DNA from: Sipunculus nudus
Taxonomy: Eukaryota > Annelida > Sipuncula > Golfingiida > Sipunculidae
DNA: 64,000 bases
NCBI GenBank assembly: GCA_026874595.1
Contig: CM049314.1
Span: 2,317,318 to 2,381,317, forward strand
Reading direction: 5' to 3'
The notes below the pieces were generated by a model. It worked only from the letters and a program-made list of their open reading frames with translations. It was not told the origin of the DNA and searched no databases. This document shows, one piece after another, positions 1 to 12,823 of the stretch (position 1 is its first letter; each line of letters begins with the position of its first letter). Position numbers and translations under genes: made by a program.

Positions 1-560
1 TTCTTAAGGATGGCTGGTTATTACTGGAAATATTGTCAGAATTTTGCAGAGGTGGTAAGTCCACTAACGACTTATTGAAAAAGGACAAAGAATTTCACTG
101 GGATGAAAAATTTCAATGTGCTTTTGAAAGAGCCAAAGCAATATTACAAAGTGCACCTGTATAACTGTCTCCAAATTTTGACAAAACATTCTAACTCATG
201 ACAGATGCCAGCGATCTCGGAGTAGGAGCTGTGCTTATTCAAGAAGATGACCTTTGATATAGGCCAGCAAGTTTATTACTACTCAAAGAAATTCCTCTCT
301 CATCAAAAGAATAATTCTACTTTTGAGAAGGAAACTCTTGCATTATTGATGGCGTTTTGAAGTATACTTAAGCTCTACTTCTTATCATGTAACTGTTTAT
401 ACTGATCATAATCCAATCACGTTTCTTCATAAGATGAAAAAAAAATCATAGACTGATGAGATGGAGCTTATCTCTGTCAGAATTTAACCTAGTTATAAGC
501 ATATCAAAGGCTCCGATAACATGTTCGCTGACACGTTATCGAGAAGGCATGAATTGTGGC
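1..560 (+). pseudogene. Ty3/gypsy pol remnant (RT end and RNase H)
   Basis: Reading the plus strand with several stops and frame changes gives a recognisable Ty3/gypsy polymerase tail. The segment after the RT palm reads like FLRMAGYYWKYCQNFAEVV, followed by the RNase H start LMTDASDLGVGAVLIQED at about 196-250, TDHNPITFLHKM at about 400-435, and NMFADTLSRRH at about 518-552. Stops and frameshifts between these blocks show that it is dead. No integrase follows; the sequence passes straight into spacer, a polypurine tract and an LTR, so integrase was lost by internal deletion. The 5' half lies outside the window. Confidence 0.85.
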
Positions 561-570
561 CTAATTGTCT

Positions 571-784
571 CTTGTTATAACCTCAAAAGTAGGTTTGCTC
601 TGTCCTAATGTGTATTTTGACCTACTCAAGAGTAGGTTTGTTATGTCTTGATGTGTATTAAGATAATAATGATGATTTGAGTGTTGTGCTTTGATAATAA
701 TAATGATTAACAATGTATAAGATTGTTATTTAAAATTACTAATGCCTTGTTCCCCTCAACTTCTGTCTTTAAAAGGGGGGGGGG
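571..784 (+). repeat. Spacer with 2x direct repeat, then polypurine tract
   Basis: A segment of roughly 45-50 bp containing AGTAGGTTTG and TGTGTATT occurs twice in a row (about 578-660). Positions 771-784 (AAAA followed by ten G) form a polypurine tract directly abutting the LTR start, as expected for plus-strand DNA priming in LTR elements. Confidence 0.6.
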
Positions 785-1393
785 TGTTGTGGACCCCTTG
801 ATATCGCACGACTTTTCCTCTTCTGCGTGGACGCCGCGGTGTTGTGAACCTCTGCAGCCGCACCCGTACTGTTCTTCTGGATCGCCTCTACTATCGCCTC
901 TACTGTTTAGAACGTCGTCCGTTGAAAAATTATCCGATATTTTTGTCGCTGGCATGGAACTCGCCCTATTGACAATCAACTTATTTTTGTCCCTGCAACG
1001 GGACTCGCTCTATTGTGGACTCTATTAACGTGTCGACCCCGGGGAAATGGAGCTTCTTTATTTGTCGGTCGTCCTCCCCCACAATAAACCATGGACTTTT
1101 ATTTGTGAAGCGGAAGGACTTTAATTTCTGTGTTGTGTTACTATGGACCAAAGAATCTTCAGTTGAACATTTGGACTTCAGTTTAGTATTCATTCAGTTG
1201 CAGCCGTTTTAAGAGGCTTTTTAGTATACAATATGTATTGATTCTTTGATTATTTGTTATTTTAAATATTGTTTAGTAATATAGCACCATTTTTGCACTT
1301 AAACCCTTTGTTGTGGTTTTTTTTTGAGAATATGTGTCTGAGGTTTTGTGTTATGGTTCGGCCAGTTAGATTTGCTGAGTGAAAGACAACCGT

Positions 1394-1397
<4 letters not shown>
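785..1397 (+). mobile_element. 3' LTR of the truncated Ty3/gypsy element
   Basis: The block starts TGTTGTGGACC right after the polypurine tract and ends CCGTAACA, giving the canonical TG...CA termini and a 613-bp LTR. Small open frames on both strands inside it are LTR shadows. The partner LTR lies outside the window. The element abuts a (TA)n tract on its right, so the target-site duplication cannot be resolved. Confidence 0.75.
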
Positions 1398-1448
<51 letters not shown>

Positions 1449-1489
1449 TAGATAGATAGATCGATAGATCGATAGATAGATAGATAGAT
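1398..1489. repeat. (TA)n then (GATA)n compound microsatellite
   Basis: An uninterrupted TA run to about 1446 is followed by GATA repeats, some with a GATC variant. Confidence 0.95.
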
Positions 1490-4400
1490 GATTACATGAA
1501 CGACTAAATGCTAAAGTTCAATATGAATGTTGGTCATTTACGTTCCCATGCTGGCAGGCAAATATGTGGATTGTTGTAGCAAATCGATAGACTCCGCGAT
1601 CAAACAAAACGGAAACAGAAGAAACGTTTTTGAAGACAGGAATAAGGTGAACTATGTGCACGGTGATTCCTGATATGCGAAACATATCAGTGCATCATAA
1701 TGTATAATTGTCATTGAATGTGTTCATGAGTAAGAAATATCCTAAGCCGTCACACATCAATGCGTTTTCATAGCACGGCGGTTGATAAATCACAGTTGTG
1801 TATAACTAAGAAGGATGAGTTTAACATTTTTTTGGCTAATTCTGACCCCCCGTGTCACCCAGGTAAACTATATTTGAGATTAAAGGGGCCCAATCACCTA
1901 TACAGCATGTTGAATTAACATGAACGATAGTGTCTTCTTTTTTAAATAAATTAATTGGTACCTGCCAAAATAATGCCTTAAAACGTTTGCTAACTCCTGT
2001 ACAGGAGTGTCAAAAACATTGGACCGGGCGCAGTCAAAGGCGTCAAAATAAACACAGCCCGTGAGAATCCGTGCATAGGCCGAGCCACTACACCTGTAAT
2101 TCAAGAAATACCCTGACTGACTTGTAATACAGTTTCTCGCTGCCTGAAACTATGCGTGTTGCGTTTGCTCAGGGACCCGATACCCGCTCTCGCACTCTGC
2201 TACCTGTGTCATTTAAGCTAAGGCTCCATTGACCGTCATGTCCATCCGGCATAGGAATAATTTAGGAATAACTTAGGATGTAATTAAGCCAGTGACTGTT
2301 TTGCTTCTATCTTTGACAATGTAAGTTGTATTTTGATGCGGTTTTTTAATCACATTTGATCGTGGTAGCCTTAATTTAGTTGGAGAGACAACTTTTGTGA
2401 TTTTTATATCTCCTTACGGTGAATCTGAATGTGATATTTCTATTATATATATATAAATGTGTGTGATGGGGTTCGATGACAACACCTTCATTGGTTTGAA
2501 TCATTTTATTACGACAACTTGAGTATGAACAAAAAAAACCCTGTAACAAAAAGTACAGAAACTTAATTCAACGTTCCTGTCGAATCAATATGACAAATCA
2601 AATCAAATGCAATGTATTATTAGACAAACTGAACATATAATAAGCTTTGTTTAACCTTAGTAATTAAAAATACTTGTGATTTCATTTTGACACAACATGA
2701 AATATTGTCTGTATTCAGGAAACAGCATAATAAATTGAATGACGATCCCCTCGACTTCCGAACAAGTACATGTAGCGTGTAAGTGATCTGTTTGGACCCT
2801 TTGAATATTAATGTCCGTGCTGAACTGTTACATATTAAAGTTTGGTAAGATTACATTAGTTACAACCAATCTTTACAATAAATGTTGTCGTGACTTATGA
2901 ACACAAATAAAGATTACAAGAATAATGGGTTCATTACACACAACATATTCATCTAACACAAAACAACTCTAAATACTATATTAACCACTTTCATGGGTTC
3001 TCCCTGCGATAATAATCACAGAGGATCGCCGCTTGTTCCTATATGAACCTTGCTACTGTTTACGTGGTACCTGCAATGCCATAAACCTGGACTATAACAT
3101 ATGACCGGGTGTTACCCTTAACTGGCCAGTACTTTCCCCAAGTTACATCCCTTACAGGACACCTACTTCACCAGATCGTTAAGCCTTACACACAAGGATA
3201 TACATATAGTACATGAACAAACAAAACATTAACCCCTTCTGACCCATTGGCCTATACCACGTGAATCCCTGCAGTCATATTATAGTGATATGAATACACC
3301 CCCTGCACGTTAGAGATAGAAACTCCAATGATTACGAACAGAAAAGTTATCACAAGACTAACAACATCATTCACAACCCTTACATTACCTGTATGGTAAA
3401 TACAAGCATCACCATGCATTAATGCAATGGATATATAACCCGATGGGTCCTTTATACCTAATATTACTCATACAGTATATCTCAATATCTTCACAGTACA
3501 TTCAAATAAATCTGCTTTATACCCACAGTATTAGCTTACATTTCTATGAGCGGAATATATCAGATACATGGAACTACATAATAAGGAAAAACTCTACTGT
3601 ACTCACTCTAATCATATTGACATTTGTAACAACTACTTACATTGTTTGCAGCTCACAAGTCTGTGTCGCAGCTCTCAATCAAAAGTATTAGTATTAATGT
3701 GCTTGCTTGTTTGTCCCCATTCCTTTCTTCCGTTGACATGAATATTAAGTATACTATTAGTGAAGCGGCTTGAATGCCGAAGTGTGAAACTTGAGTTAAT
3801 TTATAACTTAGCTGTCGCGGAGCGACTGAAATTGACTAGCTATTTGTAACTACTGTAACGGCGACACATTTATGAATTTAGCATCACTACAGCCTGAAGA
3901 TTCGCGCACTGACAGGGGGTGCATTCTCCTTATATACTGGGTAAAAGGAACCAATTAACGGAACAATTTATACGACTTAGGTAAGCTTTATATGCATATT
4001 GTATGCATGCATTGGACAACTATATAGGAATATAGAAAACTTATTCGTAAGACGTTAGGCCTAATGTATACCCTATTTAATTACCATCACTGGGAATACC
4101 CGTATGTATTTTTCTTACACTTAATCCGGTCTTACACTTAGTCTTCGGTCTTCGTTGACAACATCTTGTATGAATGTCAGCAAATCTGAGGCATTTTATA
4201 GTTGACTGCATGCACCTACCTGGTGTATTGAGTTATGAAACGGGTAAATTCGTGTTCATGTAAGATAACCGATAACCGAATGAGTAATATCTTAGCAATA
4301 TCAAAGTATATCAATAAAGCACCTTGTATCAAAAATAAGTATTGTTCTACAAGGCGATAATTCTGTACCACAGTACGCTTTAAGATGTATAACGTCAAAT

Positions 4401-4577
4401 ATTATAATATCTAAGCAAAACAAATGAGTAAGTACTTTTGTAAATATAATTCCATCTTAATGATAAATATGAAAAATAAAAAAGAATACAATGTTAGAAA
4501 ACGGTTCCTTTGTGCAGTATGTTTTATCAGTATCAATAGTGATTAAGGTTGAAACATGCCTCAACCACATGCACCTT
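1490..4577. other. AT-rich stretch, nothing recognised
   Basis: About 3 kb downstream of the SLC16-like stop codon. Short open frames (for example 1898-2104 minus and 3422-3691 plus) have no recognisable domain or splice context. This stretch would contain the 3' UTR of the SLC16-like gene near its right end. No RNA gene or intact mobile element was recognised. Confidence 0.5.
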
Positions 4578-4835
4578 CTATAGCCCCTCATCAACACGTT
4601 CTGTGTCAGGGTCCACGGGAATTTCGTGCTCGTCCTCTTTTCCCGTGTCTTTGGTGGATTTCTCACGTCTTCTCTGATAAACTAGCAGCGCAAAAAGTTT
4701 GACCGCCGAGAGTAAGGTGATAATACCGGCAAAGAGGAAGGGCAGATTTAAATTTCTTGTCCCGTCATAAAGCCAGCCTGTAAAAGATTAAATTAATCTT
4801 TATGTGTTACCTTAGTCAGACTGATTTGAAATATG

Positions 4836-4899
<64 letters not shown>

Positions 4900-7800
4900 C
4901 AAAAATATGCAGGAAGACTTTCAAAAACGAAAAAAAGAGTTTCAATCTGCAACCGTTGGCCGGTCTGGTATTTAGTAAAATGTTCGATAGGTAACCACTG
5001 ACCATTTTTCATTGACCAGTGAAAAATTTCAACTTGTAACCACTGAGAGGTCTAGTATCTGGGACTCTTCAGACACTTAAAAATTTAATGAAATTATACA
5101 CCAGCATTGGAATAACAGAACAAGTAAAGCTGTTGGGGGATTTCCGTATGGAAAATCTATATCTTGTTTTCACAGGATGTGTTAAAATCATATATTTCTT
5201 TCTCTCTCCTATTTGAAAATGCTTCCGGTTTATCAATCAGGAAACACTGGGAATAGCTTTACGAAACGCGTGGTTATCTTTAAATGTATTTGGTGCTATG
5301 GTACTTCTAATCATCTTCAATCCTTCTGCATGTGGTAAAATAGGTCTATCAGACATTAACATATGATAGGCACCATGTAAAAAAAGTACTTTAAGGCCAA
5401 AAAAATAAAAGGGTATGGTTCTCAGGCACTTTTTTTCAGAAATCAATGCGGGCGGGCGGTATTTTATTTTTGACCTTTTTTTGTATGTTTCGATAAAATG
5501 TTATATGATCAGGGAAAAGCGGGTAAATGACAGGTTTCTTCTTGCTAAGCAGGCAAAAGCACTACATAACAAAGGAAAACGTATCGAAATTGTATTATTT
5601 TACCATTTTGAATGACAAAATCACAATAAAAATGTTTGATGCGGGGGGTTAAAATTGACGCGGGAGGTGCCTGAGAACCACACCTTTTATTTTTTTTGGC
5701 CTAATTATTCTGGAGAGCTTTAAATACTTAATTAGGTTAGCAGTCACTGTATAAGTAAAGAGAATAGTGATAAAACTCAAAACAATGTTGTATCATTTTC
5801 GGTAAGATACTTAATACTAAAAATTCTGCGTCATTAAAAATGACCACACTTCCATTTACCGACGGTGTTAGGTCTGATTTTACTTGGAAGTTATGAATAA
5901 TTAAATGTATGTTATTTTAAACTTACCGGCGGCTGGTGGTCCTAGTAGTGATCCAATTCCATCACCAATCATTAAAAGTCCGAATGCACTGTTCAGTTTT
6001 TGCACTCCAAATATCCTTGTTAGCACCACAGGCATGACCGCCACCTGAATACCAAAACAGACCCCGTATAAAGCTGCGTAAACCATCAGGGTCGCGAGAA
6101 AGGGTTTCAGGGGAACCAACAAAATGGCGCATCCAGCTCCCGTAGTGCTCAGACCATATAACAAAAGTCGGTCGTAACGTGGAGCATTTGGAACGAAACC
6201 AATCACCATCTTACCTAGGAAATTTGTGAGGCCCACCATGGAGACAAGCCATGGAACGCCATCTTTGGATACACCATGCGTTTTGGCATAATCTGGAAGC
6301 AATACTAAAAGTATCAATGATCCCGTGTTCCACATAATGTTACAAAGGACAAGTATCCATTGTCGGCCATCCTTGAAGAGAGATAAGTCAAATATTTTTC
6401 TCCTCTGTTTTATTTCTTTAGTTGTATGTTGCGATGAACTGCCTTCTATTGAACTTTCCTTGGGGTTGTCTGTATCTTCTTTTTGAATACTGATTGGTCG
6501 CAGTAAAGATGAGGCCACACACATGTTGAGACAGATTCCTGCTGAAATCATATACGCCCCGCGCCACCCGAACAGACGGATCAACTGCCGCAATATCGGT
6601 GGCATGGCGAGTGTCCCGGCTCCAACACCCGCAGTACACAGAGCCACAGCCAGAGGTCGCCTCGTGTTGAAGTAATATCCCACAATCACCACGCTGGGAA
6701 CATAGACCAGTCCAAATCCAAGCCCTTCCGTTTATAAGTAAATTAAAAATCAGTATATTTGTTAATTTCAACGAATTATTATTGTCTTTTGAACCTGGGT
6801 TTGGCTTGTATGTTATCAATCATTTTAATTTCAAATAATTTTCCCGTAAGTCACATGTTCGTTTCGCTAAAATATTAAACATTGATCTAATCAACCCGCA
6901 GAAACTCAGAGACATATTGTATTATAAGTCCACAGATTTAAAATGAATATAAAAACAAGGAGAAGTCTGCGTAATGGGAAAAAAAAGTTGGGTTCAGAAC
7001 TTGGTTTTACATGGTTTTCCTCTGACCGACCTCGCTGAACAGTCGTTTCTAGAGGAAAACATTTTTTGCGGTAAAATAAATAGAAATAATACATATTCTA
7101 TCGCTAAATGTGTTGAATAACAAATGTTGAAATGGAATCTGGTCGCGTGACTTTACATACTTTAAACTAATTAAGATTTTGCTTTATTTAAAATTGAATG
7201 GGATTATTGTATTGACATTTTAACAATTGTTTTCTTCATTCAAGAAATGTAGCTCTATGGTCGTTACTTCATTTCACCATTAGAGGTTTCTGTAACCTGT
7301 GCAACGCCACTTACCCATAAGAATTCCATTGCTAATAAATAGTATATAGATTTGTGTCGCGAAGGTACTAATTATACACCCAGCCGTCGCCAAGAGGGCG
7401 CCACAGGTCACAGTTGCTCGGAATCCGAACCTGTAGGTAAGTATAGTGGAAAAAGGTCCTGTAAATAAACGGAAAAGTTTATAAACAGAAATGTTTATGG
7501 TTGAAAAAAGGTCTTATAAATAACCGGAAATGTTTATAGTGGAAAAAGGTCCTGTAAATTTACGGAAATGTTTACAAACGGAAATGTTCATAGTTGAAAA
7601 ATGTCATGTAAATAAACGGAAATGTTTATAAACGAAAATGTTATAGTGGGAAAAGGTCCTGTAAATAAACGGAAATGTTTAAAACTTCCATGGGGACAGA
7701 AATAAAGAGCTGATATAGGTAGTCTGTGTCAGGGGACAAGGTGACCAGATAACCATATCTTTAAGAATCCTTTGGCGAATTTGACCAGAGCACATTACCA

Positions 7801-8354
7801 AGGACCTGGACTTCATTTGCAAAAAAATTGATCCATGAAAAATGAGGAAATCTGTAGAACAATAATGCTCGTGTATGTAATATAGCTTAGAATATCTCAG
7901 AATTCCTTGCGACAGCACTTATTTCCTTTTAGATTGTTACTTTTACTGTCCTTAATTTGGTATTTAAAATAATTAACTCATGGAGAAATTCACATAATCT
8001 CTTAAATTTATTTGTTCATTTTTCCATATCGAATAGCAAACTGAATTGAACATAAAAATATGCCAAAAATAAATTTCAGCGATAATCTGAAACAAAAAAA
8101 AAAAAAAACAGAAACAAATTAGCAACATCGAACCTGTTCCAAAGAGCAGTCCTGTAGTGATAGAACCAGTGATGGCGGTTGTTCCTTTTCCTTCCTGGAA
8201 TGCATCTAATAATTCAATGAATAGAACACCAGCAGAAAAAGCTATCCCTAAGGCGACGAACTGCAGAAAGAACGAGGCAGCGACCACCACCCAGCCGTAA
8301 CCACCGTCAGGGGGCGCTGCATACCCTAACCCCCATCCCTGTCGCCGCAACAGC
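4578..8354 (-). CDS. Monocarboxylate transporter-like (SLC16 family) carrier, four exons
   Basis: Coding exons, in transcript order, are 8354-8134, 7458-7315, 6724-5927 and 4777-4578. Each has AG acceptors and GT donors, all junctions after the first are phase 1, and it ends at TAG (4578-4580). SLC16 proteins are plasma-membrane 12-helix MFS carriers that usually move monocarboxylates or related small solutes with protons. Visible hallmarks are the family motif DGGYGW just before TM1 in the first listed exon, and YYFNTRRPLAVAL with a following AGVGAG in the 798-nt exon, matching the second signature before TM5. A hydrophilic, Lys/Ser/Glu-rich loop (around RPISIQKEDTDNPKESS) is the expected TM6-TM7 loop. 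The C-terminal tail is short, charged and cytosolic. With either candidate first exon the protein is about 455-475 residues, a normal family length. Substrate cannot be assigned, and the exact subfamily (SLC16A9/12/13/14-like) is uncertain. Confidence 0.9.
4838..4892. repeat. (TA)n microsatellite beside the last SLC16 exon
   Basis: A TA run of about 55 bp sits roughly 60 bp upstream (in transcript sense) of the acceptor of the last coding exon, inside the intron. Confidence 0.95.
5394..5701. mobile_element. MITE with about 35-bp inverted termini, intronic
   Basis: The left end (GGCCAAAAAAATAAAAGGG, then TATGGTTCTCAGGCAC) is matched in reverse complement by the right end (GTGCCTGAGAACCACACC, then TTTTATTTTTTTTGGCC). 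The arms are about 35 bp with a few mismatches and the whole is 308 bp. No open frame of interest lies inside. It sits in the last intron of the SLC16-like gene. Flanking TTA/TAA is compatible with a short target duplication, but this is not certain. Confidence 0.8.
7440..7690. repeat. Minisatellite of about 50 bp carrying copied splice acceptors
   Basis: Units of the type TAGTGGAAAAAGGTCCTG followed by TAAATAAACGGAAATGTTTA recur about five times from the border of exon 7458-7315 outward. The first unit is the genuine acceptor plus the first bases of the exon. At least two further units (near 7540 and 7650) keep TTTACAG|GACC in the minus-strand sense, one has TTATAAG|ACC, and one has lost the AG. 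Confidence 0.85.
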
Positions 8355-8370
8355 CTGTCGTAAAAAAAAA

Positions 8371-8860
8371 GAACTAAAAATTGTCAGTTTCACAAATACA
8401 CCGATATATACAAATACATTGGCACATAAAAGATACACATATAAAAGTATAAACCGCTCCTCTCCGACATGTCTTAATTACTATTAGGGCTTCACGGCCA
8501 AGAGCTGTGTCACAAATGTACCAATATCCCATTATGTGCAATATAATTTGTATATTAGTATTTTAAACTTAGTTCGAGCATTCTTACATCGATCAGCACA
8601 CATGAATGAGCAAAATTATGTAATAAGCATATTGTTATATACATGTATTCTTAAAATGGAATATCAGGTTTGACAGTGTATCAAACTTTCAATAGGTTCA
8701 ATAATCTGATAATAAACAAAAGTTGACGTGTTTCCTCAATACCATCTGATATGTTGCAGTTCTAGTTATTTTCAAACATCGTAAACTCATACATTTGATC
8801 CGATTAATTAATATAAATATGTAATCTAGCTATTATTTAGTTAAACTGGGGACCAATGGG
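8371..8860. other. Intronic AT-rich stretch, nothing recognised
   Basis: Between the acceptor of the 8354-8134 exon and the first tandem-repeat element. No repeat or coding signal was recognised. Confidence 0.5.
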
Positions 8861-10370
8861 TCTCGACGCTCAGCTGCATTTTTCTATAAGGATATATGTT
8901 TATGAGGTTTTCCAAAATATTGGTCCTGTGATAAGTTTGAAGCCAACTTGTCTACCTAAACTGGAGTTATAATCCATAAACTAATTTGTGAATGGATGGG
9001 CCCTGTGACCTTAACCTTTGACCTTATGACCCCAAAATCAAAAGGAAACTTCCCCTATTGGCAGGTGCACCACATGTTGATGATGGAAGGATTGAGATGA
9101 AAAGTTTGGCTTAAAATGCATCCAAAATCTCTCTAAAGTAGTGGGTCCTGTGACCTTGACCTTTGATCTCATGACCCCAGAATCAACAGTTCTTACTTTA
9201 GTGTTTGGCCATATATAAGTCAAGTTTGAAACCAATATTTCAAACCAAACTGGTGTTATCATCTTGAAACTAATATGTGGATTGATGCCCCCATGACCTT
9301 GACCTTGTGACCCCTAAATCCATAAGTTACTGCGACTATTGGCAGGTGAGCAACATCTGGAAGATAGAATGTTTGGGACAGAAAGGTTGGCTAAAAATAC
9401 ATCAACAATCTTTTTAAAGAAGTGGATCCTGTGACCATGACCTTTGGCCTTATTACCCCAAAAATCAAAAGGGTTCTTACATTATTGGTGGGTCTTATAT
9501 AAGTCAAAATTGAAACCAATATGTCTATCCGAACTGGAGTTATCAACCAGAAACAAATATGTTGACAGATGGGCCCCTTTGACGATGACCTTTGACCCTG
9601 TGACCCCCAAATCAATCAGTTTCTTCCCCTATTGGTAGCTCAGCTAAATGTACATGATGGAAGGTTTTGGATGGAAAGTCTTACTTAAAATGCATCCCCA
9701 ATCTTTTTAAATAAGTTGGTACTGTGACCTTAACCTTTGACCTCATGACCCCATAATTGAACATAATCTTCCCCTATTGGCAGGTAAGCAATATCTTGAA
9801 GATGGAAGGTTTGGGATGAAAAGTTTGCCTTCAAATGCATAAGAAATGATTCCTGTGACCATGATCTTTGACCGTTGGACCCCAAAATCCACACGGTTCA
9901 TACTTTAGTGGTGAGTCATATATGAGTTAAGTTTGAAACCAACATGTCAAACTAAACTGGAGTTATCATCTGGAAACTAATTTGTGAACAGATGGCCCCT
10001 GTGACCTTGACCTTTGACCTTGTGACCCCAAATTCATTTATGCTCTCTCCATACTGGCAAGTCAGCTAAATGTGCAAAATGGAAAGTTTGGGATGAAAAG
10101 CTTGGCTTAAAATGCAGCCATAATCATTTAAAAAAAGTGAGTCCTGCGACTTTGACCTTTGACCTCATGACCCCAAAATCATATAGGTTCTTGCTTTAGT
10201 GAAGGGTCATATGCAAGTCAGGTTTGAAATCCATGTGTCAATACAACCTGGAGTTATCATCTGGAAACAAATTTGTGTGGATGGACGGATGCACAGACAG
10301 ACAGACAAATAGACAGACAGACAGGGTGATAACTATATGGCATCCACTTGTGATCAATAAACACACCAGT
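8860..10370 (-). mobile_element. Core-repeat (pearl/Helentron-like) element with 9 units of about 143 bp
   Basis: Nine units are anchored by variants of GTGACCTTGACCTTTGACC, then TTATGACCCCAAAATC, at about 9003, 9150, 9292, 9429, 9580, 9722, 9855, 10000 and 10143 (mean spacing about 143 bp). Alternating units resemble each other more, suggesting a dimer of about 290 bp. The right end is GGATGGACGGATGCACAGAC followed by GACA repeats. This is the complement of the GTCCG-rich leader seen in the other elements of this window, so the element points leftward. No protein is encoded. The classification by architecture is an inference. Confidence 0.65.
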
Positions 10371-10429
10371 TTTTGGGACACTATATGTAATTACAGCTGA
10401 GAAACTGACATGATTGTTGTCATTTTATA

Positions 10430-12170
10430 GTAAAATAAAAAATATTGGTTAAAATAACAAAAAATACAGGTGGCGCCAACACTTTTCGGGAACTGACAAG
10501 ACTAGTCATGGTCAATATTCAAGGCAAGATTCATTTCAATCCATGCATTAATTATCAAGATATTGGAGGTTTTGTATTATATTTTTTATTATTCTGGGGG
10601 GTACTTTCAAGCCCCATAGCTCGGAGGATATAGGTCGCAGTGACCTACTTTCAGGTTTCCAAAGAGATTTTTTTATTGACCTCCCTGGATATTCACTTAG
10701 AGGTTTCTAGGTCCAGCAGTTACGATTTGTGCCCTGCTAACGAACGACCGGAAGCCCGGACGCCCGGACGGACAACGGACAAAGCGCCATTCCTATAACT
10801 CAGTTGACTTACAGTCAGTTGAGCTAAAAATGACGGGCCTCAAAAGTAAACACCCCAATATCGGGGGTTATGAGGCCCGACAGTGACCAGTTCTGGACTA
10901 GCTATTGTTCCGATTGACGAGGTACGGTCGATCTTCAGGTTTGCGGCCAGCGTGCTGATTAGGCCATCCTGGTAAAAGTTTCTGGGTCTAACGGTTACGG
11001 CCTGTGCCCATTTAATAGCCTGATTACATCATTTGAAGGTCAAAATATTAGAGAAAAAATGCATAAATATAGGAAAAACTAAAGGTGGCATCACCAGTCT
11101 TCACAAATTGATGAAACTGTTCGTGGTCCATATGCATGTAAAGAATCATGGCAATCGATGCATTGGTTATTCAGATTCTGGAGCTTATGTATCAAATATT
11201 TAATTGTTCTGGTTCGGAATAACAGGCCCCATGCATGAGCAAGAGAATAGAGATCGCAGTTACCTAATTTCAGGTGTCCTGAGAGAATTTTCAAGGACCT
11301 CCCAGGATGTCAGGTTAGAAGATTCAAGGTACAACAGTAAAGTTTTGGGCCCTCTCTGAATGTCTGGGTACTCAAAATCATGTTTACGATCCCATAGTTC
11401 GCAAAATATGTCACCATGACATAATTTCAGATTTCAAGGATATTAGCCTAGGACCTCCCTGAGTGTAAAGTAAGAATGCAACAATAAAGTTTTGTGCCCT
11501 GTCTGACTGCCTAGGTGCAAAAATATCATATCATGAGATTTGTCCAAGACTTCCCTGGATGTTATAAGGTTCTAGGGCTGGAGGACACAATTTGTGCCAC
11601 ATCTGACTAACTGGTGTTCAAAACACTGTTTTTGGCCCGTATTTCGCGACATATAGGACTCAATGACCTAATTCAGGTTTCAAAGGAGATTTGCCTAGGA
11701 ACTTCCTGGATGTACAGTAAGAAGTTTCTAGGTCTATCGGTTACAGTTTGTGCCCTATAAACGGTCTGATTGCTTCATTTGAAGGTCACAAAAATTGAGG
11801 AAAAAATGCGTAAAATTTAGAACACATTACAGGTGGCGATATCAGTCTATAGGAACTGATGAAACATTGCATGATTAATGTGCATGAAAAGAATCAATGG
11901 GTTATTCAGATACTAGAGACTTTGTTTAAAATTTTTAATTAATCTGAGGGTAATTTCGGAAGATATATAGGTCGCAGTGACTCGATTTCAGGTTTCCAAG
12001 GAGAACTTTCAAGGACCTCTGGGGATATAGAGTTATTGTTGCTATGTCTAACGGTTACAATTTGTGCCAGACGGACGTCAAGACGGACGGCCAGACGGAC
12101 GGATGGACAAAGAGTGATCGTAATAACTCAGATGCCTAAAAATCAGCTATGCTAAAAATCTTCGGGGAGA
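10430..12170 (-). repeat. Diverged repeat block with three long units and GGACG-rich ends
   Basis: Three diverged units of about 600-730 bp share an AAAATAC/T..GGTGGCG/A..CA segment (near 10470, 11075 and 11830) and a GTCGCAGTGACCTA..TTTCAGGTTTCC segment (near 10630, 11250, 11650 and 11970). Stretches such as CCCGGACGCCCGGACGGACA (10760) and GACGGACGGCCAGACGGACG (12068) look like the reverse of a GTCCG leader. At 10797-10830 an imperfect hairpin AACTCAGTTGACT/AGTCAGTTGAGC resembles the terminal hairpin of the element at 40732. It is probably two nested or truncated non-autonomous elements. Confidence 0.55.
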
Positions 12171-12483
12171 AAAAGTAACACATTTAAGACCTGTTACCTA
12201 GTTTACTCAAACTGGGCCAAAGCAATTGGGTCATAGTAACGAACAACCTGTATAAGTGTCAATGAAACTGGGTGAAAAGAAGACAAATAAATAAATAATA
12301 ATACTAACGGCAGTAATTAACAAATATCTTCGCCTGTGGCTGTGGATATTTTAGGGTAGTGTCGCGTCTTTGTTATCTTACTCCGGGTCAGCCCTAAACA
12401 TGCGGATTCCATGCAAGACGGTTATAACCAATATAAACAATACACACAGCCTTCCAGGGTGAGGGGATCACTTAATTTGTATA

Positions 12484-12525
<42 letters not shown>

Positions 12526-12660
12526 CACATATATATATACCTTTTTCAGCGTCTGTGAATGGCATATATAACTTTATATATATAGATATATATGTATATA
12601 TATACATATATATATACATATATATAGGCCTATATATAATAATTATATATATATATATAC
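12484..12660. repeat. (TA)n-rich microsatellite cluster
   Basis: Interrupted TA/ATAC tracts. The long open frame across it is a translation artefact (poly-IY). Confidence 0.95.
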
Positions 12661-12823
12661 TTAATCAGAGTTCATATAATTATAATATTTTAGAAAATAA
12701 GTTATTTTGTGGATTCTAAGCAAGGTTAAGATATAACATTTTTTATTAAATAGATCCAAAGCCTTTAATTTTATTTATAAATATATTTAGTTTGCAATAT
12801 TATAATATTATTCTCTGAAAAGT

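Noticed and set aside
12411-12719. Open frames made of alternating Ile and Tyr, also at 4793, 17491, 27009 and 35526
   Set aside because: They are translations of (TA)n microsatellites, not genes.
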